Positions 6,161 to 13,490 are shown, counted from the first letter of the stretch. The stretch: 15,728 nt of DNA from Patescibacteria group bacterium (GCA_023487965.1 JAMDBV010000026.1:1-15728), one strand, 5' to 3'. Made by a program: numbers and translations. The notes: a model not told the origin generated them from the sequence alone.

Positions 6161-7579
6161 ATGAATAAAAGATCGGATTTGCCGAAGAAAGCCCATTTTA
6201 TCGGTATTTGTGGTGTTGCCACTGGTTCCGTCGCTATCGCCTTCAAAGAAGCCGGTATTGACGTAACCGGAAGTGATAAGGGTTTTTACCCGCCTGTTTC
6301 AACCGCTCTCGAAGAAGCCAATGTGAAGTTTTATGCAGGCTGGCACCCTGAAAAGATATCCGAGAATGGTAAACCGGACATTGTTGTTGTTGGCACCGCA
6401 TCCGGCAGCCAAAATCCGGAAACAATATACGCAAAAGAAAATGGCATACCGGTATATTCATTCGCAAAAGCGGTCGGTGAATTCATTGCTTCTAAAAACA
6501 ATATAGTCTGTGTCGGCACATGGGGCAAGACATCGTCAACCGCAATGTTGGCGCACATAATGAAAGCGGCCGGCGAAGATCCTTCATATATGTTCGGCGC
6601 CATCCCTGTTTCGGGCAAATCAGCAGCACTGACCGATAGCGATATCGCAATATTTGAGGGAGATGAGTACAAGAGCGCACCGGACGATCCAACTGCCAAA
6701 TTTTCCTATTACAAAGCAACTCATCTGCTTTTGACAGCGGTTTCTTGGGATCATGCCGACCTGTACCCGACGGAGGAGAGTTACTTCGATGCATTCAACA
6801 CTTTGCTGAATTCCCTACCAAGCGGCGGATTCGTAGTCGCATGCGCTGACCATGCCGGCGTCAACAAGATTGCAGACAAGTACAATGGCAGAATAATAAG
6901 ATATGGCAAAAATGCCGAATATTCGTATCGAGAAGTGAAACAGTCAAAACATGGGCTTGATTTCATAATTTCGCACAATGGCATCAACTATAAGATATAT
7001 TCGCCCATGCTCGGTTCTTATCAAGCCGAAAACATTACAGCGTGTTTCGCAATGGCAGATCAATTTGGCATAGATACGGATGCCATCATTACGGCGATTG
7101 GTGACTTTGGCGGATTGAAGAGGCGTATGGAAATACGTTTGAGTGACAACAATCCGAGCGGTGTCACAGTCATCGATGATATTGCTCATTCACCGGAAAA
7201 GGCATCGTATGTACTAAAGGATCTCCAGAAGACATTTCAGGGTAATGTTATCGCGATATTCGAACCCAATACGGGCGGTCGGAGGCGCGAGGCGATTCGT
7301 AAATACGACAATGCATTCAAGGATGCAGATACTGTCATCATTCCGAGACTAACGAAATTGAAAGTATCGGACGATGATAACGATAGGCCCATCGAAGGTG
7401 ACGAATTGTCGGATGAAATATCGAAGACGCATAAGAATGTCATATACATTGACGATGATAATGCCCTTATCGAATATTTGGACAAGAATACAAAAAAAGG
7501 CGACGTCATCGCCTTTCTCGGATCTCATGGTTTTCGAAATATGATAGAGGAGATTGTGAAAAATAAAAAGGCGGCCTGA
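6161..7579 (+). CDS. mpl: Mur ligase of the Mpl/MurC type
   Basis: A 472-residue Mur ligase. N-terminal UDP-binding Rossmann part: KAHFIGICGVATGSVAIAFKEAG then VTGSDKGFYPPVS. ATP P-loop GTWGKTSS (119-126) with Lys123; the usual family form is GTHGKT, so His is replaced by Trp. The Mg/substrate region is EGDEYKSAPDDPTAKFSYY followed by VSWDHADLYPTEESY with His198. In the C-terminal domain GGLKRRMEIR, DDIAHSPEKA and FEPNTGGRRRE are Mpl-like. Mpl joins the tripeptide L-Ala-gamma-D-Glu-mesoDAP to UDP-MurNAc during wall recycling, whereas MurC adds L-Ala only. The EGDEY block and RRMEIR favour Mpl, but with no other MurC in view it could serve as the organism's first-step ligase. Confidence 0.82.
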   Translation: MNKRSDLPKKAHFIGICGVATGSVAIAFKEAGIDVTGSDKGFYPPVSTALEEANVKFYAGWHPEKISENGKPDIVVVGTASGSQNPETIYAKENGIPVYSFAKAVGEFIASKNNIVCVGTWGKTSSTAMLAHIMKAAGEDPSYMFGAIPVSGKSAALTDSDIAIFEGDEYKSAPDDPTAKFSYYKATHLLLTAVSWDHADLYPTEESYFDAFNTLLNSLPSGGFVVACADHAGVNKIADKYNGRIIRYGKNAEYSYREVKQSKHGLDFIISHNGINYKIYSPMLGSYQAENITACFAMADQFGIDTDAIITAIGDFGGLKRRMEIRLSDNNPSGVTVIDDIAHSPEKASYVLKDLQKTFQGNVIAIFEPNTGGRRREAIRKYDNAFKDADTVIIPRLTKLKVSDDDNDRPIEGDELSDEISKTHKNVIYIDDDNALIEYLDKNTKKGDVIAFLGSHGFRNMIEEIVKNKKAA

Positions 7580-7612
7580 AGCGATATTGTGCACAATTGC
7601 TCCAGCCGCCTT
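7558..7612 (-). terminator. Intrinsic terminator of the zinc-ribbon transcript
   Basis: Read on the minus strand, AAGGCGGC (7612-7605) pairs with GCCGCCTT (7575-7568) around an imperfect inner stem centred on the palindrome ATTGTGCACAAT (7597-7586), and is followed by TTTTTATTTTT. This is a strong minus-strand terminator lying partly within the last codons of the mpl-like gene. On the plus strand only two T residues follow the stem. Confidence 0.72.
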
Positions 7613-7620
7613 CGAGAGCG

Positions 7621-7640
7621 CCTCCGAGGGTTTTCGGAGG
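7621..7640. repeat. Small hairpin CCTCCGA/TCGGAGG
   Basis: A perfect 7-bp stem (7621-7627 with 7634-7640) and 6-nt loop lie between the strong terminator and the Trp-rich ORF. No T-run follows on either strand, so it is not a standard terminator by itself. It may add 3'-end structure to the minus-strand transcript. Confidence 0.4.
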
Positions 7641-7648
7641 AGTTAGAA

Positions 7649-7843
7649 TCACATCATAGGCGTCCTTTCGTTCGTTTCAAAATTAGCAATCCATTTGGCG
7701 TACCATGTCTTTGCCCATTCATAGTACCCAAACCGAATTAGTGCGGGTTCTAATCCTTCCCGCCTCACGCACCGATTGAATCTAACTCTTTGCCAAAACC
7801 CGATTGATCGGCACCACGGGTAAATAGGCATTCCATCAAACAT
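7649..7843 (-). CDS. Small Trp/Arg-rich ORF, hypothetical
   Basis: 64 residues from the ATG at 7843 (a TTG at 7855 would add four residues). The sequence begins MFDGMPIYPWCRSIGFWQ and has a Trp/Tyr-rich C-terminal half, GYYEWAKTWYAKWIANF, which looks like an amphipathic helix. No family is recognised. It lies 24 nt after the zinc-ribbon stop on the same strand and before the minus-strand terminator, so the region is probably transcribed. A TATATA/TATAGT stretch 11-13 nt before the ATG could be its own promoter. Codons give a plausible protein, but a random ORF of this size cannot be excluded. Confidence 0.42.
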   Translation of the reverse strand: MFDGMPIYPWCRSIGFWQRVRFNRCVRREGLEPALIRFGYYEWAKTWYAKWIANFETNERTPMM

Positions 7844-7867
7844 AGCTACCAACAACTATATACCAGA

Positions 7868-8062
7868 TCACTTCCCCTCGTCAACTATATCAGCCTTTAT
7901 ATCTTCGCCTGAAATATCCTTGATCATGAGCGTCATACCGCAATGATTGCATTCTACAATCATATTTTGCGCCAGGTTCGGATACGGCGAAAGGTCAATG
8001 TCATTCTTGCATTCCGGGCAAACTAACTTTGAATTTTCATTTTTCATATTTTGTTGAATCAT
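7868..8062 (-). CDS. Small zinc-ribbon protein, LysW-like
   Basis: 64 residues with one treble-clef/zinc-ribbon: CPEC (Cys15, Cys18) and CNHC (Cys38, Cys41), separated by NDIDLSPYPNLAQNMIVE, followed by GMTLMIKD and an acidic C-terminal tail ending DIVDEGK. This layout closely resembles LysW/ArgW amino-group carrier proteins (CPEC...IVECPDCG... acidic tail), which are modified at a C-terminal Glu by ATP-grasp ligases. Here the last residue is Lys, with Glu two residues before it, so carrier function is doubtful. Start: the ATG at 8062 is used, with a weak AAAAAT hexamer 6 nt upstream; the internal ATG at 8047 is possible. A housekeeping or regulatory zinc ribbon is the alternative. Confidence 0.72.
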   Translation of the reverse strand: MIQQNMKNENSKLVCPECKNDIDLSPYPNLAQNMIVECNHCGMTLMIKDISGEDIKADIVDEGK

Positions 8063-8088
8063 TTTTTAATTTTTATGTTTCGCTGCAT

Positions 8089-8218
8089 TTCATTTCGGCA
8101 AATATTTATTTCTTGGAACACGCCCTCTCGCTCTGCAGAGCTCGGGGCTAGTTCTCGGTCTCGGCCTGCTGGCCTCGACCTGCGAAGTGTTCCAGAAACA
8201 AATATTTTCCGAAATGAA
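8089..8218. repeat. Long imperfect inverted repeat with GC-rich structured core
   Basis: The left arm (8089-8121, 33 nt, beginning TTCATTTCGG and ending GGAACAC) pairs with the right arm (8187-8218, 32 nt) with two mismatches and a one-base bulge. The arms are about 30% GC. The 65-nt centre is about 68% GC and holds the 12-bp palindrome GCTCTGCAGAGC (8130-8141) flanked by GCCC/GGGC, plus a second hairpin, GGTC-TC-GGCC / GGCC-TC-GACC (8157-8180) with a TGCT loop. The whole can fold as a cruciform or cloverleaf on either strand. It lies between two divergent genes, outside their likely -10 elements. No flanking direct repeat is visible. It could be a MITE-like element, a structured RNA or a protein-binding DNA fold. 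Confidence 0.8.
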
Positions 8219-8256
8219 CTACGAATACTGCACTTCCAATAGTATACAAAAAATCG

Positions 8257-8262
8257 TATCAT
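8257..8262 (+). promoter_or_regulatory. Probable -10 TATCAT, leaderless start of PLP enzyme
   Basis: TATCAT (5 of 6 matches) ends exactly 6 nt before the ATG at 8269. A weak TTCCAA lies 17 nt upstream. No Shine-Dalgarno. Confidence 0.5.
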
Positions 8263-8268
8263 AGCAAT

Positions 8269-9144
8269 ATGATAACCCCAAACGAATACAGGCCGGAATT
8301 GGGCAAAATGCTCGGTTATGAGGGTCTATATCTCAAGAGAGAGGATTTGCATCCGTACGCTTCGCACAAAGGCCGATCGATACCGTTCATGATCGATTAT
8401 TATCATGAACGCGGAGAAAGACAGTTCGCCATATCATCATCCGGCAATGCCGCCATAGCCGCCGCATTACACATCGACCATATCAATGCAGATCCGGATA
8501 TTCAAGATCCCATAAAACTAAAAATATTCGTCGGTAACAATATCGCCACCCCGAAACTCAATACATTGAGACAGGTCTGCGCCGACAATATCACTTTGGA
8601 GCAGTGTGAGCGCCCGCTCATGGCACTTTCCGACGCGACCAAGGAGGGTTATATCAGTTTGCGCCAATCGACCGATGAGATCGCATTGACCGGCTACAAA
8701 CAATTGGCCGAAGAGCTTATCGCCATACCAAAACTGGAGACGGTCTTTATCGCGGCATCGTCCGGCACCGCCGCCGAGGCATTGGCGAGGTATTTCGTCG
8801 ATGCAACCGATAAAATCTCAGTCAATATTGTGCAAACATCATCATGTCATGCGCTCGCCGATGCGTTTGGTACGTACGTATTGCCAAAGGAACAATCCGC
8901 CGCCGATGCGATCATAGATATTATCGCCTATCGAAAACAAGCCTTGTTTGATATCATCGTAAAATCCGGCGGAAACGCTTGGTGTGCCACGAATGATGAG
9001 ATCGCAAATGTTGTCGCAATTGCCAAGTCAAATGACCTGGACATTTCAGCCAATGGCGCTTTGCCGCTCGTTGCGCTCAAACAAGCGATAGACCATGGTC
9101 GACATTTCGACGGCAATGTCGTTTGCATCATTTCCGGACAATAG
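8269..9144 (+). CDS. PLP-dependent enzyme, tryptophan-synthase-beta fold
   Basis: A 291-residue fold-type II pyridoxal-phosphate enzyme. LKREDLHPYASHKGR carries the Schiff-base Lys34, equivalent to SxK in threonine dehydratase/synthase. SSSGNAAIAAA (56-66) is the substrate-carboxylate loop. AASSGTAAEAL (162-172) is the PLP-phosphate loop, and a Ser near the C-terminus (IISGQ) would contact the pyridine nitrogen. GYKQLAEEL matches the threonine-synthase GY-x-E element. It is shorter than threonine synthase and dehydratase (no regulatory domain). The substrate is open: Thr or Ser dehydration, threonine synthesis, or D-cysteine/ACC-type chemistry. It is alone on its strand here; its stop abuts the murD stop. 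Confidence 0.85.
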   Translation: MITPNEYRPELGKMLGYEGLYLKREDLHPYASHKGRSIPFMIDYYHERGERQFAISSSGNAAIAAALHIDHINADPDIQDPIKLKIFVGNNIATPKLNTLRQVCADNITLEQCERPLMALSDATKEGYISLRQSTDEIALTGYKQLAEELIAIPKLETVFIAASSGTAAEALARYFVDATDKISVNIVQTSSCHALADAFGTYVLPKEQSAADAIIDIIAYRKQALFDIIVKSGGNAWCATNDEIANVVAIAKSNDLDISANGALPLVALKQAIDHGRHFDGNVVCIISGQ

Positions 9145-10497
9145 TCAGAGCGACCTCAACGCCCTCACAAAATGATCTCCTCTCTCTTTGCGTGTCATAT
9201 CGATACCGCCGGCCGGAAAAGCCGGACTAAAGAGCACACGATCGCCAGCTTTGGCGTTTTCCTTGGCGAGACGCACCGCCTCCTCGAGAGACGGCGCTGA
9301 CAGGACAGTCATGTCCTCTATCTCACCAAGCGCCCTTCTCTCTTTCATCGTACCGCTACCCGGCACCAGAATGACCATTCTCGCGTACTTTGGCAATATT
9401 TTGTGAAGTTCACGATAATCATGATTGTTATCGGCACCACCCATGATGAGGACGACCTTCCCACTGTCCGCAATAGTCGTTAGTGCCGAAATAGTCGCCT
9501 CGGGCGTGGTCGAAGCCGCATCATTGTAAAATTCCACCCCACGGATCTTCTTGACCAATTCGACGCGACCTTTTGGAGGTTTCCACGAAATCATGGACTT
9601 TTCGATCACCTCTTCCGGGACCTTGAATAGGTTCGCAACCTGTATCGATAGAGCCGCATCGTATCGATTGTAAGCCTTGGCTGCTTGTCCCCAATCTTCG
9701 GGAACAATGCCGGATTTGGTCCTCAACATCTTAACTTTCGGCTGGAAACGATACAGTCTGGTCGCGTCTATAATCTCGTCACTCGCGATGATGAAATTGT
9801 TATACGTCTGGAAGTTCAATATTTCAAAAGGCGATTCGCGATATGTATTGCGCGCCGGCATACTCGGATACACCGCAACATGCGGACTCAAACGAAGATC
9901 AATCATTTCGTTGAACAGATTGTCGGTTACGCGCAAGATGACAATATCGCCGCTTTTGACTTTTTTGAGCCAAGAAATGATGCCGGAATCCGTTTCAGAA
10001 TCGATAACAATAATGCTTTGGTTCCCATTCCGGTCATCGCTGTCAATCATGCCCTTACCTTTCTTACCGGAGAACATCGGCGCAAGCAGGGTTGATAACA
10101 TGGATATAACCGTCGACTTGCCACAGGCACCGATAATACCTATTATCGTCACAGGCGGCGCCAATCTGAAGAAAAGAGTCTCCGGATATTCGATCTTGAT
10201 ACCCCTCGACTTTGCACCAGACAGAAATGATGACTCGCGCGGATATTCTTGAGAAAGAATGATTAGATCCATATCTTCCAAATCTTCGGCCGGAATGGAA
10301 CCGCATACGTAATTGGCGAGACCGATCGATCTCAAGAAAACGATATGATTCTTGAGTCGCGCCTCACTGCGAATATCATAGAGGGATAGTATAGCGCCCA
10401 TTTTGATCATAAACTTGGCATCTTCAACCAGGTCGCCGTGCGGACCGAGACCGACTAGGGCTATTCTCTTGCCTTGGAAATAGTTCCTGGATGTCAT
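9145..10497 (-). CDS. murD: UDP-N-acetylmuramoylalanine--D-glutamate ligase MurD, divergent
   Basis: A 450-residue Mur ligase of MurD type, which adds D-Glu to UDP-MurNAc-L-Ala in the cytoplasm. The N-terminal domain has KRIALVGLGPHGDLVEDAKF; the P-loop is IGIIGACGKST (119-129, Lys127), where the family has GTNGKT. The C-terminal domain has FYNDAASTTPEAT (family NDSKATN), LIMGGADNNHDYREL (family GGxDKG) and LFSPAFPAGGIDMTRKERGDHFV (family LSPAxxSFDxFxxxxxRG). The middle domain is poorly conserved: I cannot find the E-x-S-S-F-Q-L motif or the DHLDRH histidine, and the matching stretch reads LRVTDNLFNEM and VAVYPSMPARNTY. The call is secure at family level; activity is less sure. Confidence 0.85.
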   Translation of the reverse strand: MTSRNYFQGKRIALVGLGPHGDLVEDAKFMIKMGAILSLYDIRSEARLKNHIVFLRSIGLANYVCGSIPAEDLEDMDLIILSQEYPRESSFLSGAKSRGIKIEYPETLFFRLAPPVTIIGIIGACGKSTVISMLSTLLAPMFSGKKGKGMIDSDDRNGNQSIIVIDSETDSGIISWLKKVKSGDIVILRVTDNLFNEMIDLRLSPHVAVYPSMPARNTYRESPFEILNFQTYNNFIIASDEIIDATRLYRFQPKVKMLRTKSGIVPEDWGQAAKAYNRYDAALSIQVANLFKVPEEVIEKSMISWKPPKGRVELVKKIRGVEFYNDAASTTPEATISALTTIADSGKVVLIMGGADNNHDYRELHKILPKYARMVILVPGSGTMKERRALGEIEDMTVLSAPSLEEAVRLAKENAKAGDRVLFSPAFPAGGIDMTRKERGDHFVRALRSL

Positions 10498-10503
10498 GGA
10501 AAC

Positions 10504-10509
10504 AGTCTA
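10504..10509 (-). promoter_or_regulatory. Probable -10 TAGACT for murD
   Basis: On the minus strand TAGACT (4 of 6 matches) lies exactly 6 nt before the murD ATG at 10497. The match is weak alone, but the spacing equals that of other genes in the window. Confidence 0.38.
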
Positions 10510-10574
10510 CATTTTGAGATGCAAAAAGGAAAGAGTGCATTTTATCCCTGTCTATGAAGCCGATAATGCGTATA

Positions 10575-10913
10575 TCATTGCCGGGGGTTTGCCTGAGCCA
10601 AATAAGCTTTGACTCTGATCAATTCTTGGACCATGGCGACGATCTTGACGGACTCATCGGGAGACGGTTCCGATACAATGGCATAATTTGAAAGTTTTTT
10701 GATGAGTACGCCATAGAGATCGAAAAAATATCTTTCGACCACCCGCGCCTTCTCCACATCTTCACTTCCAGCCACGTATCGCGTATGTGCCGATGACGGT
10801 CTATCAAATATTTCCGCAATCTCGACCGGACGTACCAAACCGTCGTATTGCAACGAATCATGCGAAAGAATGCCGCTTAAAGACGGCGACACTACGCTGT
10901 AATCTCTGTACAT
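10575..10913 (-). CDS. Hypothetical protein, 112 residues, downstream of radC
   Basis: A soluble, mostly helical-looking protein that starts MYRDYSVVSPSLSGIL and ends AYLAQANPRQ. The middle has EKARVVERYFFDLYGVLIKKLSN and the C-terminal third VKIVAMVQELIRVKAYL, consistent with two or three helices. No metal-binding cluster, signal peptide or membrane span is seen. Family unknown. It starts 5 nt after the radC stop with no promoter of its own, so it is co-transcribed with radC. Another frame offers an 80-residue ORF over the same stretch, which I reject as a shadow. Confidence 0.68.
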   Translation of the reverse strand: MYRDYSVVSPSLSGILSHDSLQYDGLVRPVEIAEIFDRPSSAHTRYVAGSEDVEKARVVERYFFDLYGVLIKKLSNYAIVSEPSPDESVKIVAMVQELIRVKAYLAQANPRQ

Positions 10914-10918
10914 TATGT

Positions 10919-11653
10919 TTAGCGATAGTTCGCTTCGATACTCGCGAAGCTATCTTTGGTTATGATGATGTGGTCGAGTACTTCGATACCTACGATCCTT
11001 CCCGCTTCGATCAGCTGTTCGGTGACTTTGCGATCTTCATCGCTCGGCGTCGTATCTCCTGACGGATGATTGTGCGCCAAGATAACCGCCGCGGCATTGT
11101 ATTCGATACCGGGCCGAAAAACCTCTCGTGGATGGATTATGTTTGAATCAACGGTACCGATCGAAATGACTTCGTCGCGAATGACTTTGTTTCTGCTATT
11201 CAGATATAGACCGCGCAAATGTTCTTTTGATAAACTTCTCATATCCACAAGATATTCATGGGCCTCTTTGGCATTACGGATAGTCGGCAAGCCATTCTGG
11301 GACTTATCGAAGAATCTGCGCCCCAACTCTCCAACAGCGACTATCTGACAAGCTTTGACGATAGGTATTTCGGATTCTTGGGACAGTCTTTGGGGGTCCC
11401 TTTCCGAAAGTATGGCTCTTTCGCCATATTCACGAATAATACGGTCTGACATTTCGAGCACGTCTTCTTTGGTTGTACCGGTCATAAGTACGATGGCCAT
11501 GAGCTCTTTTATACTGAGAGCTTCCGGTCCTTCGGATATAAGTCTCTCGCGCGGTTTGTCTTCGGAAGGCAAATCATGAATCGTCAACACATATTGCCTA
11601 CCCAAAGGCGGATCGATAACTATGGCACTCGGTCTTATGGCATACGTTTGCAT
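10919..11653 (-). CDS. radC: RadC family JAB-domain protein
   Basis: A 244-residue RadC-type protein. After about 22 leader residues comes the usual N-terminus, IHDLPSEDKPRERLISEGPEALSIKELMAIVL, with a helix-hairpin-helix-like region through residue 110. The MPN/JAB metal site is visible: Glu144, then HNHPSGDTTPSDED with His194, His196, Ser204 and Asp207. RadC proteins are widespread; the early link to DNA repair is doubtful and the biochemical role is unsettled, though the JAB domain predicts a metal-dependent hydrolase. The ATG at 11653 is supported by an extended -10 six bases upstream. It heads a two-gene unit with the 112-residue protein. Confidence 0.93.
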   Translation of the reverse strand: MQTYAIRPSAIVIDPPLGRQYVLTIHDLPSEDKPRERLISEGPEALSIKELMAIVLMTGTTKEDVLEMSDRIIREYGERAILSERDPQRLSQESEIPIVKACQIVAVGELGRRFFDKSQNGLPTIRNAKEAHEYLVDMRSLSKEHLRGLYLNSRNKVIRDEVISIGTVDSNIIHPREVFRPGIEYNAAAVILAHNHPSGDTTPSDEDRKVTEQLIEAGRIVGIEVLDHIIITKDSFASIEANYR

Positions 11654-11659
11654 GCCGCT

Positions 11660-11668
11660 ATTGTATCA
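11660..11668 (-). promoter_or_regulatory. Extended -10 promoter, leaderless start of radC
   Basis: Read on the minus strand, TGATACAAT combines the TGN extension with TACAAT (5 of 6), exactly 6 nt before the radC ATG. A TTGGCA lies 14 nt upstream of the hexamer, too close for an ideal -35. It sits in the short gap after dnaG, so radC need not depend on the dnaG transcript. Confidence 0.6.
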
Positions 11669-11699
11669 TATTTTGTTCTTGCCAAGTCTTGCGCTCCGG

Positions 11700-13484
11700 T
11701 TAATTTTTGCGTCTGGTTATTTCAGCTTTGCGGATAGACAGTGCTTGGCATTTCTTGGCCAATTCTTCGGCTTTTTGTTTGTCTCCCGCCTTTTCGGCAT
11801 TACGCAGATCTTGCATCGCCTCGATCAATCGTTCATTGAGCGTATCAGCCTCAAAATTGTTCAGCAATTCCTGGCTAAACTTCAACCAATTCTCTCTGTC
11901 ACTACCGAAATATGCTTCGGCTTCGAACAATAGGTCGCTTTTGTTTTTCTCCGCTTCACCGGATTTCTCTTCCCAGCCGGTTTCGGCTATTTTATTCATA
12001 TTGCCGAGAATGTCATCAGCGGCGGAAGCATCGTGTTCCTTGAGCAGAAATACGAGACCGAAAAGACGCCTTTCGATCAGATCTATACGCTTCAAATGGT
12101 CGTCTCCGGCCGTTTCGTTCTCACGCCTGACATTTCCGGTTTTCATCTTACTTTCAAGCGAACGCAAATCTTGCCAGATTGCGTCTATGGGTATGCGTGC
12201 GCGCTCGGATATCATTTGGACAAAGTACGATTGCTCGCCGACCGTACCGACATTGGCGAGCAGTGGCAATATCTTTTCATTGATGGCTTTCGGCACTTTG
12301 CGCGGATCCGTGGTCTCGTTTAGAACATTATTTAGTTCAAATTCGATAACCGGCTTGGCCGAACGCAAAACCTCTTTCCAATTCTCGACATTCTCCCTCA
12401 CCAAGTCGGCCGGATCTTTGCCGCCTTTTATATCGGCGACCTTTACATCCATACCGAGCGACAACGCAATACTTGCGGCGCGTAATGCCGCCTTGCGACC
12501 GGCACTGTCTGCATCAAATGCGATTATGACATTTGGTGACAGGCGTCTCACCAAACCTATATTGCTGATGGCACCGTCGGAACGCTCGACTTCCTCACCT
12601 AGAGCGGTACCGGATGCGGCTACGGTATTTCTGATACCGGCCTGATGTGACATGACCAGATCCATCTGTCCTTCGACAAAAATGGAATAATTTAGGCGGC
12701 GTATCTCATTCTTGGCCTTATCGAGACCGTATAGTACGGCCGATTTGTCGTATAGTGGCGTATCGGGACTATTGAGGTATTTTGCGGATTTACCATCGTC
12801 ATGCAATATTCTTCCCGAGAATGCGATAACACGCCCGCCGGAATCTGATATCGGAAACATTATACGTCCTCGGAAGCGATCGTAATGATTATCACTCTTC
12901 ACGGCGTTCTTCGCTTCATTATTGCCATGAATATCATCTCCACCGTCTTTACGTTTTATGAGTCCTACTTTTTCTAGAATGGCTTCGGCATAACCTTTGC
13001 CTTTCATATATGCGAGAATGTTACGCCAACCGTCGGGAGCCCAACCGATACGAAATAGTTTGCGCGTATTCTCATTTATGCCACGGCCTTTTATGTATTC
13101 CTGGGCTTCTCTGGACTTTGTATATTGCTCCTCAAAATATTTTGCAGCCTCCTCCATGGCGGCATGCATTTTGTCGCGATCACCGTCGGCCTTGGCATCG
13201 AAATGAAGGGTGACTCCGGCTTTTTCCGCCAATATCTTTAGAGCGCCACGGAAGTCTAGTCCTTCGAATTGTTGAACAAATGTGAATATGTCGCCCTTTG
13301 CATTACAGCCGAAACAGTAGTAACCGCCGCGGTCCGGCGATACGTAAAATGACGGTGTCTTTTCATTGTGAAATGGACACCTCGCTTTGAGCGATTTGCC
13401 GGATTTTTCCAGCTTGATATAGGAACCGATGACTTCATCTATCGGCAATCGTGCTTTTATTTCGTCTACGGCGGAGCGGTCCAT
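11700..13484 (-). CDS. dnaG: DNA primase DnaG
   Basis: A 594-residue replicative primase that makes RNA primers at the fork. The N-terminal CHC2 zinc finger has Cys36, His39, Cys57 and Cys60 (CPFHNEKTPSF...YYCFGC). The RNA-polymerase core has FRGRIMFPI (204-212) and FSGRIL (222-227). The TOPRIM domain has FVEGQMDLV with Glu271, IAFDADSAGRKA with Asp324 and Asp326, and GGKDPADLV. A charged insertion lies at about 178-200. The C-terminal region after about 430 is Lys/Glu-rich and helical, fits a DnaB-interaction domain, but is weakly conserved. It follows rpoC on the same strand, with a terminator between them. Confidence 0.97.
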   Translation of the reverse strand: MDRSAVDEIKARLPIDEVIGSYIKLEKSGKSLKARCPFHNEKTPSFYVSPDRGGYYCFGCNAKGDIFTFVQQFEGLDFRGALKILAEKAGVTLHFDAKADGDRDKMHAAMEEAAKYFEEQYTKSREAQEYIKGRGINENTRKLFRIGWAPDGWRNILAYMKGKGYAEAILEKVGLIKRKDGGDDIHGNNEAKNAVKSDNHYDRFRGRIMFPISDSGGRVIAFSGRILHDDGKSAKYLNSPDTPLYDKSAVLYGLDKAKNEIRRLNYSIFVEGQMDLVMSHQAGIRNTVAASGTALGEEVERSDGAISNIGLVRRLSPNVIIAFDADSAGRKAALRAASIALSLGMDVKVADIKGGKDPADLVRENVENWKEVLRSAKPVIEFELNNVLNETTDPRKVPKAINEKILPLLANVGTVGEQSYFVQMISERARIPIDAIWQDLRSLESKMKTGNVRRENETAGDDHLKRIDLIERRLFGLVFLLKEHDASAADDILGNMNKIAETGWEEKSGEAEKNKSDLLFEAEAYFGSDRENWLKFSQELLNNFEADTLNERLIEAMQDLRNAEKAGDKQKAEELAKKCQALSIRKAEITRRKN

Positions 13485-13490
13485 GGCTAT

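Noticed and set aside
8089..8218. Integron attC site or IS200/IS605 end
   Set aside because: No GTTRRRY core sites, no integrase or Y1 transposase nearby, and arms far longer than IS200/IS605 end hairpins.
8051..8262. Two overlapping ORFs, one on each strand, across the inverted repeat
   Set aside because: Open frames on both strands are explained by the symmetric repeat arms and GC-rich core; neither has a plausible protein sequence or promoter.
9677..10252. Long plus-strand ORF opposite murD (191 residues)
   Set aside because: It lies wholly antisense to a gene with clear Mur ligase motifs, and its protein shows no domain or sensible start context.
11707..12645. 312-residue plus-strand ORF opposite dnaG
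   Set aside because: Antisense shadow of a secure dnaG; the Ser/Arg-rich composition is what the complement of this codon usage gives.
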